The position numbers and the translations under genes are program-made. Positions 4,773-5,855 of a DNA stretch of 5,855 nt are shown in pieces. The stretch's first letter is position 1. Each line of letters opens with the position of its first letter. This stretch comes from an uncultured Clostridia bacterium. GTDB taxonomy: Bacteria > Bacillota > Clostridia > UMGS1883. The notes under the pieces are model-generated. The model was not told the DNA's origin. It did not search any database and saw nothing but the letters and a program-made list of their open reading frames with translations. Location of the stretch: positions 1 through 5,855 of the forward strand of contig CANQKL010000108.1 in NCBI GenBank assembly GCA_947624455.1, written 5' to 3'.

Positions 4773-5855
4773 TTATTGGGCGTCAACCGTCTCCTCGTCC
4801 GCCGGACGAAGGAGGTCGAAGATGCTGGCCATGCCGGTGTTCTTGAGGACGAGGGCGTAGTTTTCCACAAGCACGTCGTCAATGCTGTGCTTTTTGCAGA
4901 ACTGGGCGATGTCGGTCTGAGTCAGTCTCGGGTCAAGGAGCCATACGTTCTCATAGTTGCCAAGGAAGAACATCGCCATAGCGTTTGAGAAAGAATCCTT
5001 TATCAGAAGCAGACTCTTTCCGTTGGTGTTTTTACCTATCATGTGAACGAGGGGCTTATCTCCACCCATGAAGGTGAGGTACTTGTTGATGGAGTTGCCG
5101 GGGTCTGACAGGGGGAAGAATTCATACTCGGTGTTCAGCTCCGCGTCGGCGTAGCCGTAGCACTTTACCACTTCGGGAGGCATATGAACCTCCACAAAGT
5201 CAGGCCGCGCAAGAAGCTCGTTCCTCATAGTCGAGTAATACATAGTACCCAGGAAGATACCGGCGACGCTGTAGGTCGTGGGAGGATAATAGGGGGCAAG
5301 ACCGGCGGCCTTGCAGAACTCGGTATAACCCTGATAGGCGCCCCTTACAGTCCAGTGGTGGTCGGTGCGGAAGTAGATGTATTCGTTGCGGTTTACCGCC
5401 TCGTTAAGAGCGTCATATACGTTTACGGGGGTTACATAATCGGAAAACATACCGTAAAGCTGATCTATGGCGTTCTTCTGACAGCGGAAGCCCTCACGAT
5501 ATTTTTCGGGAGCGTAGAACTCAAAGGCGGTGGGTATCATCATGGAGAACACCCGGGTGTTGGGGTTCAGACTATTGATGTGTTCCTGTAAATGATTTAC
5601 GCTGGCGGCATAGGTCTGGATATCGTTGTAATTGTACTCGAACATCTCCATGGCCCTATCGCGGCACAGAAGGATGTCGTTGGTGACCTGCGCGTATTCC
5701 CCGTTGCCGCCGGTATTGGACGCGCCGGGAATGATCTCGGCCTCGGCGTCGTGATAGCGTATAACGGAGTCGACCGACTGACCTATGTTCAGCAGGGAAC
5801 CACGGTAAGGAAAGTGATCGTTTAGGTAACTGTTGACGCCGGCGCTGAAGCTGCC
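4773..5855 (-). CDS. DHHW/AlgX-like SGNH-type protein, N-terminus cut by window edge
   Basis: The 360 C-terminal residues are visible; the frame is open to the window edge with no stop, so the Met at 5651 is internal. The fragment begins GSFSAGVNSYLNDHFPYRGS, the 'NDxFPxR' block near the N-terminal part of DHHW proteins. YFRTDHHWTVRGAY carries the family motif (D165-H-H-W168 of the visible part), and LLLIKDSFSNAMAMFFLGNY holds the presumed catalytic Ser (288). The Asp, His and Ser match the SGNH-type triad of AlgX/AlgJ O-acetyltransferases. Such proteins are usually extracytoplasmic, membrane-anchored and paired with an MBOAT acyltransferase; neither the signal anchor nor a partner is in view. 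Acetylation of a cell-surface polymer is the likely role, by family only. It ends 104 bp before secG with no clear terminator. Confidence 0.85.
   Translation of the reverse strand, partial: GSFSAGVNSYLNDHFPYRGSLLNIGQSVDSVIRYHDAEAEIIPGASNTGGNGEYAQVTNDILLCRDRAMEMFEYNYNDIQTYAASVNHLQEHINSLNPNTRVFSMMIPTAFEFYAPEKYREGFRCQKNAIDQLYGMFSDYVTPVNVYDALNEAVNRNEYIYFRTDHHWTVRGAYQGYTEFCKAAGLAPYYPPTTYSVAGIFLGTMYYSTMRNELLARPDFVEVHMPPEVVKCYGYADAELNTEYEFFPLSDPGNSINKYLTFMGGDKPLVHMIGKNTNGKSLLLIKDSFSNAMAMFFLGNYENVWLLDPRLTQTDIAQFCKKHSIDDVLVENYALVLKNTGMASIFDLLRPADEETVDAQ

Noticed and set aside
4773..5651. Met at 5651 as the start of the DHHW protein
   Set aside because: The frame stays open for 68 more codons to the window edge, and those codons contain the conserved NDHFPYRG block, so the gene is 5'-truncated by the window, not started there.
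1..5855. CRISPR array, insertion sequence, integrase, tRNA or riboswitch
   Set aside because: No regularly spaced repeats, transposase or recombinase motifs or terminal inverted repeats were seen, and apart from tmRNA no structured RNA was recognised. An island at the 3' end of ssrA would lie outside the window.

Overview
The window looks like chromosomal DNA from a Gram-positive anaerobe of the Bacillota. It is most likely a clostridium of the Oscillospiraceae/Ruminococcaceae kind. The basis is the secG-rnr-smpB-ssrA gene order, strong AGGAGG ribosome binding sites, moderately high GC, a DHHW-family surface protein and the style of the tmRNA. The genus cannot be fixed from the sequence. Every gene reads on the minus strand, so transcription runs from high to low coordinates.

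Layout in the direction of transcription: (1) 5855-4773, the C-terminal 360 residues of a DHHW/AlgX-like SGNH-type protein, cut by the window edge. (2) A 104-bp AT-rich gap holding a candidate secG promoter with phased A-tracts and a large inverted repeat over the -10. (3) secG at 4668-4432, closed by a strong intrinsic terminator. (4) rnr (RNase R) at 4366-2171. (5) smpB at 2262-1792, whose first 92 nt overlap the end of rnr out of frame. (6) Two XRE-family regulator genes, 1697-1296 and 1182-412, each with its own ribosome binding site and a candidate promoter. (7) A hairpin overlapping the -35 of a good sigma-A-type promoter. (8) ssrA (tmRNA) from 327 to beyond position 1, missing only roughly the last two dozen nucleotides.

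Functionally the core is a ribosome-rescue cassette. tmRNA and SmpB release stalled ribosomes and tag the nascent peptide, here with the predicted tag ANNNSLAYAA, and RNase R degrades the faulty mRNA. SecG belongs to the Sec translocon and is a frequent neighbour of rnr. The points most worth a second look are: the dual-coded basic tail of RNase R, written over the smpB start; the two regulators sitting between smpB and ssrA; an internal start with its own ribosome binding site inside the smaller regulator, which would release a 64-residue C-terminal protein; and several inverted repeats placed on promoters. I see no CRISPR array, transposase, integrase or insertion-sequence end, and no clearly new multi-gene system.
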